From: Paragonimus westermani
Lineage: Eukaryota > Platyhelminthes > Trematoda > Plagiorchiida > Troglotrematidae
Length of the DNA stretch: 64,000 bases
NCBI GenBank assembly: GCA_008508345.1
Contig: QNGE01000927.1
Coordinates: 60,332-124,331 of the forward strand
Direction: 5' to 3'
Made by a program: the position numbers and the translations under genes. This document shows positions 24,318-36,450 of the stretch, piece after piece (the stretch's first letter is position 1; each line of letters opens with the position of its first letter). A model generated the notes under the pieces. It did not search any database, had not been told where the DNA came from, and saw nothing but the letters and a program-made list of their open reading frames with translations.

Positions 24318-24915
24318 TAATAATAATAACAATAATAATGGTATATTTCTCGACGCATTTGTGGGAAACACACTTAGGGGAGCGTGATCAGCGCAGTGAT
24401 TTTTAGCATATACATAATTGAACACCAAATTTGATAATTGTTCAGCGAGTCGGCTATGTGAGTAGAGCGACAAAACAGACAAAACTAGACATTATATGAA
24501 GAGAAAATTCAAGTCTAGGCAGGAAACTTCGAGCTTCATGGTTCTGAAAAGAGAGTGCTTGGGGTATGCACGATTCGATAAAATAATTGATTTGTTACAT
24601 CAATTTCGACTCTATAAGGTGATCGCTGGCCTGATGCTCAAAACGGTGATCCGAGGACGAAGAGGGTGTATTGGCGAAGAATTTTCCCATTATTCCAGGT
24701 AGATGGTCCCGAAAAAAGTGCAGAAAATTTTTCATGATGTGGGCGAGGTGGGAACGCATATACTTTCGCGAGGAATGCATGGACCTCTCGACCGGATGTC
24801 AATCTTCGCTCAAATTCCTAAGAATTTCAAGCAGCTCCCGATATGCACAACCACTGTGGAATTTAAGAGTCCGGGCGGAGTGGGGTGTTTCATCGCACGG
24901 GATGTATCAGTGAAA
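24318..24915 (-). repeat. (ATT)n-tailed repeat, copy A
   Basis: On the minus strand this unit ends in a run of ATT at 24318-24340 after CTGATCACGCT...CACAAATGCGT. It aligns along most of its length with the plus-strand unit at 26.89-27.51 kb. A short A/T-unit tail is typical of LINE or SINE 3' ends. Both copies hold a short frame with a similar peptide (here KNFLHFFRDH), but coding is doubtful. Confidence 0.65.
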
Positions 24916-25790
24916 CCAAGACTGGAGAGAGGAATTATGCGATAAATGAGATAAGGTGAAATTAACTATGTGAGCTATGACGAACAATGGAACATGTGAT
25001 ATTCTGACACAACCTCCTATGTGACAAACAAAAATGAGTTTCTTCGGAGCTATTGGATAATGGGTATTAACGGTGACCCTTTGTATAGTAGTAAGTTGAC
25101 TTGAAAGCAGTGGCGCAAAAGTGTACAGTTTTACCTGCGAACCGTTGTTTCCTAGAATATGGTTCTGAGAACCCGATTCATGGCACTCGTGAAGTACTTT
25201 TAGTTCACCCTTATATTGCAAATCCGAAATATTATCCTCTAGTAAGCACCGTACTGGTCTTACTGTTGGTTTGGAGCCTTGTTCGGGCGTTTTGGATTTG
25301 CCGCTGCTAATTACACCTACTTCCGATACTGGAGAGAAATGCCCCGGGAAAAAAGTTGATGGCCTTACCCGAGCAACCGCGCCACTATCAGGGGCATTTA
25401 GCCTGCTTCTTCCAGTGCTCTGGATAACTGTGGATGCCTCAGGTCTGAGACATTTTTCAGTCAACGCCTTGGCCGACGGAAAGAGACGTTAAGGACTAGG
25501 GACTGTGTTTTCAGTGACCGTAACGCGCGTGGCGTTATCAGCGCTGGGCGTGGTTAGATTTTCAGTGTCCGCCAGGGCCGGAGGTGCAACGGCGTTTCCA
25601 CCTGAAACTTGAGGATTTAGAGAACTCGTGGAGCAGTCGAGACCTACAGTCAAACTAATGAGACTATTGACTGTGTAACATGAGTTCTCCTTTCCTTTGA
25701 AAATAGTGACTCGTAATATTTCCCTTTGGAGAAGCGCCTTGTTGCCGAACACTTTTGTGGACTTGAAACTTGCGCCGTGTCTGATTTACT
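24916..25790. other. No recognised gene; ORFs on both strands
   Basis: A 185-codon minus-strand frame (24907-25464) overlaps plus-strand frames at 25101-25310 and 25271-25492, so at most one can be real. None shows a motif I recognise. The interval lies just 5' of a LINE C-terminus and may be the decayed remainder of that element. Confidence 0.45.
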
Positions 25791-25799
25791 CATGTCTTC

Positions 25800-26165
25800 T
25801 GACGAAAGGTTTAGTGGGTTATCCGCCTTCGTTGAACTACAAAGAACGATGCCAGACGCTTAAACTGGATCCTCTTTGGCTACGGCGTCTCAAGCTAAAC
25901 CTTGTGCTCATGTATAATTTAGTTTATAGCAATAATTTTAAGGTAAAACTCGCGATTCGTCTTCAACGTAGCTCAAAATACAACATCAGGAACAAAGAGT
26001 TCACCTTGGCAACTCTTAAATCCCGTAGAAAACTCCGTTCGAATGTTTTCCTAGTAAAATATACTTACATTTGAAACAAACTCCCACATGCAATTAGAAC
26101 CAGTAAGAATATACATCAATTCAAACGAAGCTTAGAAACTTTCCTAACATTAAAGAACGTCATGT
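25800..26165 (+). pseudogene. LINE relic: RT C-terminal domain (CR1/Jockey-like)
   Basis: YKERCQTLKLDPLWLRRLKL and NLVLMYNLVY match the usual C-terminal block of CR1/Jockey-type LINEs (Tyr-x-x-Arg-Leu-x-x-Leu, Arg-Arg-Leu, Asp-Leu-x-x-x-Tyr). After a stop at 26071 the frame continues NKLPHAIRTSKNIHQFKRSL, matching the typical Trp-Asn-x-Leu-Pro and Phe-Lys-x-x-Leu ending. The upstream RT palm is missing. Confidence 0.65.
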
Positions 26166-26889
26166 TGATCTTCAAACTCTGCCTGCCCGAAGACGATATC
26201 TTTCAAAACGGACCTAATAACATATAACCATCAGATCTAATCTAGTAATAACGGAGGGTGAATCTATACCACAGGATGTAACGTCACGCACACTTCGAAC
26301 TGATCAAAGCTATCGATTTAGCCATTTGAGAAATTCCTCACTTCGAAACTTATTATTTCTCCAGCAGGATAGATCTTGTACACAGCTTTGTCGAAAAATT
26401 GCAGCTGCAAAGCAAAACTACATATGGCATCTCAAACATCCCCGTTAGCAGTAACCAAACCATCCCGGTACTCTTACTCCATACTCAACGATTATCAGCT
26501 CTGTATAGCTATTAACCACTACGCAATAGCTGTGCAAGTTAAAACGGTTTAGAGAATATATATAACTTAACCTGTTCGCCTCATATGATTACATATAAAT
26601 ACGTGCCTCTTCCTATTCTACAGACAACCTGATAATCTTTCCGTGTTGCTAAACATCTTCCCATTCTTCACAACGGCCGGACATACTAAATCGATATCGG
26701 AATTCGGCTGTAGTCATATACTAGGATAATCTGTGAATTGGTCACTTTTCGCGTTATACGACAACAATTATTTGTTAGAGATATATATTTTACTAATTAG
26801 CACAAAATTGTAAATGTTATATAAAGGATTTAGCCAGAAAATGTCAGACTCCATCATTCGTCATACTTCACATGACCATTTTACGTTCT
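26166..26889. other. No recognisable gene
   Basis: A/T-leaning sequence with frequent stops. It may be 3' untranslated sequence of the LINE before it. Confidence 0.45.
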
Positions 26890-27513
26890 TCTGCTTATCA
26901 CGTAATTTTGCCTTTCATTCTTGATTCTACGGTAAATTCCAATGCGAGACAACATTCCACAACGTTCGGAGAATCAAAATCCTGTACTGGTTGGGCAATT
27001 CGTGAAATTCCGTCGATTTGAGGAAATAACGGAGTCCAGTCCAGAAGATCGTCCAGTTCTCCGGAAAAATTGGTACCCACCTATCTTCCCTCATCTTCCC
27101 AAAAATTTCTACGTATTTTTCCGAAGCCATCCATATCAACTAATGGCGAAATTCTTCGACTATTCATTTTCTCCATCCTGAAAAATCCTTTTTCTGGCAT
27201 GACCTTGAACATAAGACCTACGTTAGCCTTGTGAAGCAACAATTGATGTAACAACTTAACATTTTTTATCGAATATTGAAAATCTTGAGAACTTTTGTTT
27301 CGGAAGCAAGTGAGCCATCTGCCTCTTCATAAACTAGAGTGTTCCTTCATTATTTTGTCCGTTTTATTACTCTATTTCCATAATTGGTGTCTTGTACAAT
27401 TAACAATTATGTGTACGTTATGTAGTTCACGTTGAAATGTGTGTACTGATCACGCTTATCCGAGCGTGTTTCTCACAAATGGGTTGATAAATACACCATT
27501 ATTATTATTATTA
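26890..27513 (+). repeat. (ATT)n-tailed repeat, copy B
   Basis: Plus-strand counterpart of the unit at 24.32-24.92 kb, ending CTGATCACGCTTATCC, then CACAAATGGGTTGATAAATA and (ATT)n at 27498-27513. The embedded frame 26942-27181 carries KNFYVFFRSHPYQLMAKFF, similar to the peptide in copy A. Confidence 0.65.
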
Positions 27514-29584
27514 ATTCGTTCGTTTGTTACAAGTTCACTCGTGAACTGTAGAAATAATGGACAGTGTTTTCGTTGTACTTTCTTGCGAAGCCTCAAGCAG
27601 TACCACTCCTGTTCATCCATTTTACTGGCTATGAATAAGTCTCTTTCCACGGACAACAGGCACTCTATCAGGTGGGTTGAACACCATCACTTGGTTCGCA
27701 CAACGTAACCGCTTGTGCAATATCATAGCTGCAGCATCAGCGAATGTTCCGGCGGCTACGAGGTCATTATAACTGAGGGTAGCTTAGAGGTAGATGTTAC
27801 TGGGAGCACTTATAATGCTCAATGTCAAATCTAGTTTGTGGAAAATTTCGGTGAGCCCCTTGCTTTCACTGAATAGTTTCACTATCCCAGCCTCTAATTC
27901 GGGTATTTTTTAGCATATCTGCGAATGCACTGATGATGGAACCTGAACATTTCTTGGTGTTTTTCCGTTCGTGTGATATGCTGAGATTTGTTGTTGAGAT
28001 TGTGCCTTAGCAGCGCCTTTGGTCTCACTTGCACTGACAGGGATGGAGCAGGTATTGGTCGAAGAATCCGAAGATTTCACACCTTTTGTCATCGCCACCA
28101 CACCTTTTTGAGCAAGGATGATTGCTTGACGACTGGCAATTTCTGGAGATTGACTGACTCAACGAGCGCTACCACATGGTATTCCACGTTTATTGATAGA
28201 TTATGTTGAGAAGGCTCCAAAGAATTTAACTTCGCTAAATTGCAGCGAATAGCATATCAACTTGAGCGATTAGGTGGTAAAAACACGCTATGCATCAGCA
28301 TGCAATAATAACTGGCATTTTTCCAACAATGCACTTCACGCTTTAATCGGTGGTGATCTACACGTTTGGAGAAGAATTTAGCGAGCTAACTAACTTTGAA
28401 TAACTGAAAGGATAATCCAACTCCGAGCCGACACAAAGTAGAATAATTGACATTTGAACGTTCACCCAGCTCATCCTCTGGCACGTTAGTGTCCGAGGTT
28501 TATGTGAAGGTCGCAAGCAGTTAATTCCGTTAAATCAACAACTGGTTTGTGAGCTTTGTGGTGTTCTACGTTGAGGACTTGACAGTCAGAGGCCCCAGTA
28601 GTTTCGGTGCACCGGGGATAGGCCCAGACGCGAACAAAATGTTTGTCGGAAGATTTACCTTCGCGTCTGAACGCCACCGAGTGTGTGCAAATGTCAGTGG
28701 GCCGCAGTTGTGGAAACGCCTTCATGAGTTAAGTTGTGTTAAGCAGGGTGCACGCAAAAGAAACCTATGTAAAGAAAGATAAAGTTATCCGAATATCGAC
28801 CAATATATCTATCAGCCGCTACCACAAATGACTTGGGAAGGAACTTACTACTTTTAGAGCGTTTAAGAAGATCTTCTCTGGAGCAGACTGTAGAGATTTT
28901 TAGACAATTCAGGAGTAGGTTCGAGACAATTGTTCGAGTGTCCCAACAAAACCGAGTATAATTATTTGATGGAAGACGTATTTTGAGTTCAGCGTGCTCA
29001 GCGCATAGTTACCAAACTGGCCATGGACTTAGAAATCATCGTGGTCTGCGTTCGCCTGAATTTGTGAAGAGTCCGCGATAGTTTGATCGTTACACACACG
29101 ATTTTTATTGTAGATACGGCCAAGCAGGTTGCCATTGCTGTGCTTCTTGGATGACAGGAAAATAGGAGAGAGTTCACAATTTATGTTCGAGATCATCATC
29201 AGACGATATTTCTCTTCATACAGTGTCAAGTACTGTTGGGATGGCTTTCTCCTGATGTCGTTAGCTGCGTTCGCAGAAATCGTCTCAGAGCGTTGTCCAA
29301 TTCTCAACTGCCTGACGCATCTTCATGATTGTAATTCTGCTGTATTTTGATTTTCTGTGACCACCCAGAGCGTGACTACACTTCGTAATTGATTTTCAAG
29401 TCAACAGAAGCCCACACGGTGTAGGACCAAACAACCCTTCTGTAGATGCATGCACGGGGTTAGCATTCCGGGAATCGTGTACTGATGGCAGAAATCTTTG
29501 GAAACTTACTGCTGGTCACGCCACCCGTTCAATGCTCATCACAAGGAATTCTGGGGGATTCTTTTAATGCCCCTTGTTGCCCAT
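27514..29584. other. No recognisable gene
   Basis: Short overlapping ORFs on both strands (27910-28101, 27988-28209, 28486-28725, 28549-28782, 29029-29307) without known motifs. Nothing else seen. Confidence 0.5.
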
Positions 29585-29634
29585 CCTCGGACCGACAGGC
29601 AACGACCGGTTTTGTCTCAGTTTGAACTCATCAG
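29585..29634 (-). ncRNA. Hammerhead-ribozyme-like core (degenerate)
   Basis: On the minus strand: CTGATGA (29634-29628), a small stem II (TTC/GAG with loop AAACT), then CAAAAC where the hammerhead consensus is CGAAAC, a stem III of ACCG/CGGT with a 12-base loop, and GTC at the expected cleavage position (between 29590 and 29589). Only the conserved G of GAAA is changed to A, a CpG-type change. I could not pair a convincing stem I, so this copy is probably inactive. Hammerheads are known in flatworm SINEs and Penelope-like elements, which makes a repeat origin likely. Confidence 0.45.
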
Positions 29635-30589
29635 AACAAAGTAGTCTGAACTAGGATCGAAGAGATTACCTTCACCAGTTTGGTCGGAACATCACCAAAT
29701 AAGAGAGCTCTTAAGTCTCTTTTTTCTATCTACGCATAAAGTATTTTGTTACACCTAACATAAACGTTTGATTCAGCACACATCTATTTACAGCTACTTG
29801 CTGACTTATTTCTTACACAGCCAAAGTGACATGTAGTAAGCGGAAGGTTTTGATGATGCTTAGGACATGTGAGGCCGAATCTGATCAGAGGTCCTAAGCC
29901 CGCATTCAAAAACTATTCAGTGCTCTCATTCGGACAGACAGCGACTACCATCACCAACGCCTCACAAGTCCAGCTGCCTGCAATCGTATTCTGCCGCGCG
30001 TTTTTGATTGGCATAGCAAAACCGGGTGCTCCCAGTTGATAAGCCCATCAAGAACCGCTACTACCGACTCTGAATCTGTTGGCATGCTAGCTGACCACTA
30101 GATTGGCATCTTCCGAAAATCTTTTCTCTCATCAGAGTTCTTCCCAACCAACGTCATTTCAGTCAGCATACGAACAGTAGGCAATGTTGGGTGGCTATGT
30201 TGAACAAGATGTGTATCCCTAAGAATAACTTCCTTGGATCGAGTGTAGTTTCTCCTGTTGTTTTGGTTGAGGGTCTCAAATAGCCGGATCGTCTTTTATA
30301 CGTCCTTCACGGAGTCGCCCAAACGGGCCTTCCTATTTACTAGCTAGGTGGTGGCTAGCCTATCTCCACTATCCAGTGCTGTTTATGGTGACATTCGAGT
30401 CAGTTACAAATTGATCCTTGTTTTCGACAACGCATTCAAAGTGTTTGGGTTACCCGCGTATGTTGGCTCTTTCAACTACCTTTCTGCGAAAGCCGTTCTT
30501 TCCTATGTGTAGCATGGCTTTCACGAAGCATCTATATACAATAGACCACTTTTCGGTCTATGACCGCCAAACATGATCATCCAACCGAA
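29635..30589. other. No clear gene; possible LINE remnants
   Basis: Plus-strand translation at about 30.05-30.11 kb (TATTDSESVGMLADH) weakly resembles the linker before the RT of CR1-type LINEs. No confident domain. Confidence 0.35.
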
Positions 30590-30720
30590 TCTTAGGAGTA
30601 AGGCCTGTGTGTAGTGATTTCTCCTAGACATTCGATTTAATAGACCACACATTTCCATGCGATGAACTGTACGACTTCAGTGTTCTTAGTGACCTGCGAA
30701 AGAATCACACTTTTGTCTCA
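30590..30720 (+). pseudogene. Possible LINE RT fragment
   Basis: Translation reads SDFS, a stop, then TFDLIDHTF, resembling the RT box Asp-Phe-Ser-Lys-Ala-Phe-Asp-x-(I/V)-x-His. The segment is short and interrupted, so this is tentative. Confidence 0.3.
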
Positions 30721-32600
30721 CCAATAATGTACCTTGCCTTGGAAAATCCATGATTCTGTCTTATCGAAGCAATGTGGGAGACCCGTAGATTCCGAGGATG
30801 AGCACTTCTACAAAGCGAGTTATAAATTTTGCTTGCACGGTCTTAGACCGACCATATTTACTCCATTGCCAAGAGGCGTCGACAGCTACACATGAGGTAC
30901 GCCTGTACTACTACTGACCATCATGATGGCAAAACTCTTCATTGCAGATCTGTGGAGACGAATTTGAGAACATTTGTTCCCGATAATCTCCTTAGCACAC
31001 CGAACACGAGCTAATGCCAAAAACACCATCAGGAGCCTGGCAGTCCTCGAGCGGTTCTCCTGCTAGTTTCAATCGAAAAACTAATCTTCTATATAATGGC
31101 GTTGCCCGAAATCGTTTAGAAGGTGGCACTGCAATCTGGCCTTCCCACTACCAAAATGCTAAAACTGCGCCTAAAACATTTTAACGAGGGACCACAAAGA
31201 TCGTCCTAGTGTGCCATACAAATTCTTATGAAGAAAGAATCAATAAGAAGAGTATGTAACCTCTTGGGACCCGGGGCTTACGGTTGATTTGCTGCTTTCA
31301 TTTGAATCTCCAGGTCCCTTAAAAGTTAATTTGGGGATCCGCTTAGCACCTCTCTATGCGAAACCATGAGGGATCATGGTCTCAACAGTAGGCATCATCA
31401 CAGTCAGCTAAAATTTCTTCAAGGCTTTTCCACACAACGCGTTTGTGTGGTTTGTGACTGTTTACGTGATGACTTTGTTCGTGTGGACTCACTTTGCGCT
31501 TCTGAGGGTCGTTTGGACCCATTGTTCTTCAGTAATTCAGTTACTACATTAGAGGCTGGTTTCGTCTATATCATCTCTGGCCCGTGAGTCGCCGTCTTGA
31601 AATCCGGCGCCAGGTTCAATTCCATGGAGTCGAAGGAAGTTTCGTAACGGATTTTCACCAGCTCGACACTGTAGTTTACGAATTGGTTGAATATCCTCAA
31701 TTTCCGCCGTCGGCGTCTTAACCGTCAGTCAACTTCGGGAATTGAAGAGTACGATAGTTCTGATGGTCATATCCGTGTTCCTTTTCCTTTGCTTCAACCT
31801 CCAGGCATTTTTCATTCATCACTGTCGCTCTTAAGCCAGGTTCCACACTACCTAGCACAGCCGTGGGAGAATGCGAGGCAACTAAATAAGAAAGTTCTAT
31901 AGCCGAAGCGTCAGAAGCCTCGATTGTGTCAACTGAAGGATCTGGATCTCCCGGCTTCAGGCCTTCAATTGTTATGGGCACCGGATAGAAATAAAGTGAA
32001 TCAACTTGATACGCGGTTCCGTAAGGTCATCGGGCGTCCAATCAGCCCCAATCTACTTGCCGCCTTATGGACCGTACTGCCTTATTGACTCACATATCCG
32101 ATGTGCCATCTTCTATGTCTGCGGCATGACGGTCTCATCCATCTCACCTCGCTAGTTCACTTCGTTCGTCATATCTCGTGGTGCTTCCTCGCTTAGATCC
32201 TAAGTACCTAGTTGACGCTCATACCCGTTTGATTCTGGGTGAACTGGTTGCTAATCTGTTTGTAATTTGAGATTGTATTGGTCAACGTCTGGCGGATTAC
32301 TGTTTACTTGTTTGTCCAGTGCAGTTAACCCTCTCTTTTCAAGCAGTATTTTAGGAAGCGCACTAGATTTTTCCAATTAGTTAGGTGTTTTTCTCTGTAA
32401 CATGGAATAACATTATGCAGTTAGGAGTGCATCCTAGATTAGCTTCACCCTCAAGAATTATTTTCGCGTTTGGAATGACGTCTGTTTGCACTCCACCCAC
32501 ACCTCAACATAAAGTGCGACAAAAGAGCCATAGAAATGGTTGTCCTAGTGCACCCAGCGCACCACCATATTAACCACCTTACCGCACTGCGTTTTATGAA
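30721..32600. other. No recognisable gene
   Basis: Contains ORFs 31366-31587 (plus), 31687-31902 (plus) and 31718-31981 (minus, overlapping), none with a known motif. The minus frame has an acidic, protein-like composition but no splice or start support. Confidence 0.45.
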
Positions 32601-33329
32601 GCAACAGCCCGCATTAGACAACGGGTCTACGAGTGTCCTCAGGGCTACAGTTGGATTTACCACGGACTTAACCGCTGAATGAAGGTTGCATTTTACAGGA
32701 CGACTGTTCAGTACCCTGCAGGCGGCTCGTTCTACCAACGCATGGGTCCTAGAAACTCTCAGTTCGCGTTTAAGTTCATTTTTGAGAAGCCCACAGTAAA
32801 GCACGGTACTGTTGACTGTGAAGGTGGGAAGATGTTGACAGTGGGAACAGAGAAGGGAGTATGCCAAAAGTATGTACAGACGAGTCCGGGCAGCTGTCAT
32901 TCAGAAAAACCACCACCAGACCGCCAAACTAAACAACCTAAAGCTAGTGAGCACAAGAAATTTCCGAAACTACCTGACAGCTCATTACGTGTAGCCAGGC
33001 ATGGGATAACTGATGACCACTCTACACCACAAAATGCAGTTCCCACCCAATCCGTACTTCAAAGCAATCTCAACTCTCCCGGCTGGTACTTTAGTTCATA
33101 TGCCCGATGGATGTCCCAACTATCTGGTTGTAATATTATTTAACTTGTCCAAAAACGACGTTTTAAGCAGTGTTAACAGCGAGACATATGACAATAAAAA
33201 ATGTAATGTACCCATCATCAATCTAGGACTGACGAGTATCCTTCTCTCAAAGTCACGAAGAATCTTCTGCGGAGTAAACACTCAGCATGCTAATAACCGG
33301 GGAGTTATTGCGGTTCAGACCATGCGGAA
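32601..33329. other. Overlapping ORFs, likely LINE-derived
   Basis: A plus frame (32679-33143, 154 codons) overlaps a minus frame (32451-32900, 149 codons) and another plus frame (33013-33345). Neither strand shows a recognised domain. Position just before an ORF1-like piece suggests the 5' region of a CR1-like element. Confidence 0.35.
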
Positions 33330-33930
33330 AACGTATTGTTACTAGTCTCCGAGAAACTAGCACAACAGCTGGGAGTTATGTGTATTAGAGTTAACTCAAC
33401 AAGGTCGCAACACATCAGCCGTCGGGTCAATCACTTCTCGGAAATCTACACCGACACACTGAAATGGGTGCAACAGCGTATGTGGGATTTCAGAAGATTC
33501 GAGCATTCACCGCAAACCTGCCCAGTGGCAGCAGCAGCAGCTGATATATCCCGTCTGCCTAGACCGACGCGCCTGACTACACTAAAAACACCCGAATTAC
33601 AAAGTCACCCTGTCATCAGATGCGATCGTCCTGGATTATCTGTGTTTGTTAATCACATACCTGATGGTCTTCCTAAAAGACAAGACCTCGTAGAAAACGA
33701 TAGCGTGGGCTGAGAAAGCGCCCATTAAGAGAATCTCGCGAACGTACCCGGTGAGGAAGTCGTTAGGTTGGTCATCAGAACTAGTGGTATCAAAAGACGA
33801 ACTACAAAGGTCGTCGACCGTAAAAGCTGACAAGTTCCTCCAAGATCGGATCTATCATCAATTTCGTAACCGGTTATTCCAGGTCACCCAATATTGGCCA
33901 TTCTCTGAAAGCAGCCTCTTGGGAGGGGTA
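33330..33930 (+). pseudogene. CR1-like ORF1 fragment (tentative)
   Basis: Frames linked by shifts read RCDRPGLSVFVNHIPDGLPK, then VPGEEVVRLVIRTSGIK and TTKVVDRKS. This resembles the central part of CR1-type ORF1 proteins (an Ile-Pro core, then Val-x-x-x-Arg-Leu-Gly, then Lys-Val-Val). The endonuclease-like piece downstream at 34.26 kb supports this. Several stops and frameshifts. Confidence 0.35.
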
Positions 33931-34255
33931 TTTATGTGCTAAAGCACAGAGTCTGCGGAAGTTCCCAGATACCGTAAGTAATATTCCAATCAGTGAATGC
34001 GGTCACCAATTATTGGCAGCGGCCAAATATGAGACTTGGCGAGCCTTCTTCGCAGGGTCTCAGAGTCCTACTCCGTGACCGAAAAATCAGTTAGGGTGAC
34101 AGTGGCAACGTATCTATAAGAACTCTTCACTACCTCCGCAGAGGCAGGTTTCCACTGGCATCTCTTCAGAACCGACAGTAGTCCAATGTGCGCCACCGGA
34201 ATAATCAGCCTACCTTCAAACGCCAGGCAGCCTCGCAATAGAAGTCTTCTCTGCT

Positions 34256-34700
34256 ATGAAGTTCATTAGAACAAAGAATTCTTCAAACGTCGTCGTTGTG
34301 AAGGGTTTTAACATTCCTCACATCAAATTCCCTTGCTTGCCAGTAGGTGGTCGACCTGATCCCGTGGCTTCCATATTTTTACTCATTTTGGACGTGGGGT
34401 TAATGGAATATATGGCTGGTGGCACCCTATTAGGACCAGCCTGTCATAGTGACTCGAGCCAAATGATGCCTGCGCACAAAATTACCTACAAGTGACCTAA
34501 ACTGCACCACCTTTGGTTCTTCCTGCATATCGGATATCCAGCGTTGACCCGAGAGAATAAAACCAGGAGACGTGTGAGTGGACGCCTTTGTGAACTAGCC
34601 GGCCAATGATACTCATCAAAACGTCACGCTAGCACAATAATCAAGTCCTTGTCTCTGAAGAACAAAGGCGAGAATTCAGTGATAAGATGTAGGCTGAGGG
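34256..34700 (+). pseudogene. CR1-like endonuclease C-terminal part
   Basis: NVVVVKGFNIPHIKF corresponds to the Gly-Asp-Phe-Asn-x-Pro-x-Ile box, and the frame continues through ILDVGLMEYMAGGT to a stop at 34493. After the stop, in the same register, HHLWFFLHIGYPAL and TRENKTRRRVS match the end of the endonuclease and the linker. A related stretch occurs at 53.41-53.64 kb. The catalytic Asp of the GDFN box reads Lys, so it is inactive. Confidence 0.55.
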
Positions 34701-34982
34701 AAGGGCTATTGAGAATATAAGACGAGAGGTGGTTCACCGTAAAGATGTGTTTCTACACTATTTTGGGAGAATAGGGAATACCAGAGCTCATTGTCGGACC
34801 AAACCACAAACAGAATATTGATCTCACAATAGGTCAACGAAAATGAGAAAAAATGTAGAGGACCAACATGTCTCACGTTTTTGGAAAATAGAGCGAGTGA
34901 TTTCACCAATGCGGGTAACCCTCGATTCATACAAACAGAAGATAGATTCGAACAGTATAACTCACTTGCGCCCAATATAGTC

Positions 34983-35034
34983 GCCGTCTGTTGACTGACG
35001 GCGTTTTGTCAGTAAGCTGGTTACTTAACCAGCT
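34983..35034. repeat. Two adjacent hairpins
   Basis: GCCGTC/GACGGC (34983-35002) and AGCTGGTTA/TAACCAGCT with a 2-base loop (35015-35034). They lie beside the C-terminal end of an RTE-like relic and may be part of its 3' end. Confidence 0.6.
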
Positions 35035-35059
35035 GCGCTGGCTATTTAGCCCACTGTTG

Positions 35060-36450
35060 CACTTGTCGTAACGCCATATCACTACGGTCCGCTATACCTT
35101 TAACTCCTTTACTCACTGTGCACCCGAACTCACGGTCACACAAAAGACTCTCGCCGAACCTTTGGTTGCTTTATCTGATCGTATTCCTCCAGACGGTCTG
35201 GTTCAAGGTTAGATATTCTTGAGATTTAATGCCGATATTACAGCGCGGAAGACTTATTTTAATGACATTTTGGTGACTCAACTCCTGGTCGACGGAAGAT
35301 TTTCTACCAATCTTCAGTTAACCAGGCAACAGCTGTTCCAAAATCCGTTCGTCGTCCATCCTGCGAACGTGCCCCAGAAAACGATTCCCATTGGATGTCC
35401 ACCTGGATTCAGTCCTGTCTTTGTCCGCTTGACCAAAATCTGCTTCAGGAAAAGTGTTCTACCGCAAGGCACCCAGGGTCAGTTTCAAAACTTGCGGGTG
35501 GGAGGAGCCAGGGAACGTAGCGTAGATGGCACCATTGGACGGTAGACAAAGGCTTGTTTTCGACACCCAGGTTGTGAATCCTAAATACAAGTCTTTTGGG
35601 ACGCTCAAAGGCAGTGCATTCCTTTGCCACATGGGCTCCATACTAAAGATTCACAAGCAGACCCGTCTGCAGACCAATTGATGGAAGTTTGCGCAACCAT
35701 TTACAATGTCTCCAATGTTGTGGGTTTCAGGTGGCGCATAAAACCGTCGCCCTGAGGAGGCATCTGTTAACATCCAACCTAAATATGAAGGTGGCGGACG
35801 TTAAACCTGTGGACGGTCATTGATGTTCTTTCTTGCCGCGTATAACTAGCGCACGGCTGGTAGCGAACAACAGCACGTCCATTTTCAGAGCATATGACTG
35901 AATTGAGGCGCTGATGTATCAGATGTTTAGCAAGTGACCAACCGTGTGGCAGTGAATCCCCAAATTGTCTTCGGATTCTTGGAGAGCAACTGTTGGCAAT
36001 GCAGTAAACTATGAAATAACTGGGGTTGTTACCAAGACCCAGCCTTGTCTCACGCCGATGACGCTATCAAAATCGTCAGAGGCTGATTCACACGATCTTG
36101 TCCTTGACCTTTAGCCCACATATAGAACTTCAGTTAGTGTGAAGAAATAAATTGGAGAGCTAAACTTGCCGTCCACTTTCTAAAATACTTCATGGCCCAC
36201 GGAGGCAAGCGCCTTCATAAACTTCACGGAGAGGGCATACATTAGCCGGTTGCTGCCGGAGACCTATTCTCGGACCAGCCTAGCAGCGAACATCACGTCA
36301 AATCTACTGCAACCCACTCAAAATTCACCCCTCTGCGAACGCACACTAACTGCCAAGCCTCCCTCAGTGATTTGGTTATGTAATTCAACGCAGCTTGGCA
36401 CTTTGTTACACTAACTTCAGAACAAAGGCATGACCAGGGCATCTTTGAAC
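35060..36450 (-). pseudogene. RTE-like LINE relic: RT and C-terminus
   Basis: Read right to left. MFAARLVRE at about 36.29 kb, then RLMYALSVKFMKALASVGHE (first RT Asp box, decayed), SVIGVRQGWVLVT (Gly-Val-Arg-Gln-Gly box), NLGIHCHTVGHLLNI (about 35.95 kb) and MDVLLFATSRALV at 35.87 kb, where a Leu-Phe-Ala-Asp-Asp box would be expected. After a frame change, FLGHVRRMDDERILEQLL lies at about 35.36 kb, followed by a C-terminal stretch with NQTVWRNTIR. This order is that of RTE-type LINEs. Many stops and shifts. Confidence 0.65.

Noticed and set aside
24907..25464. 185-codon minus-strand ORF
   Set aside because: Plus-strand frames overlap it and no motif is seen. The interval borders repeats, so coding is not supported.
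32451..33143. Opposed ORFs of about 150 codons
   Set aside because: They overlap on opposite strands, neither has a recognised motif, and LINE fragments lie downstream.
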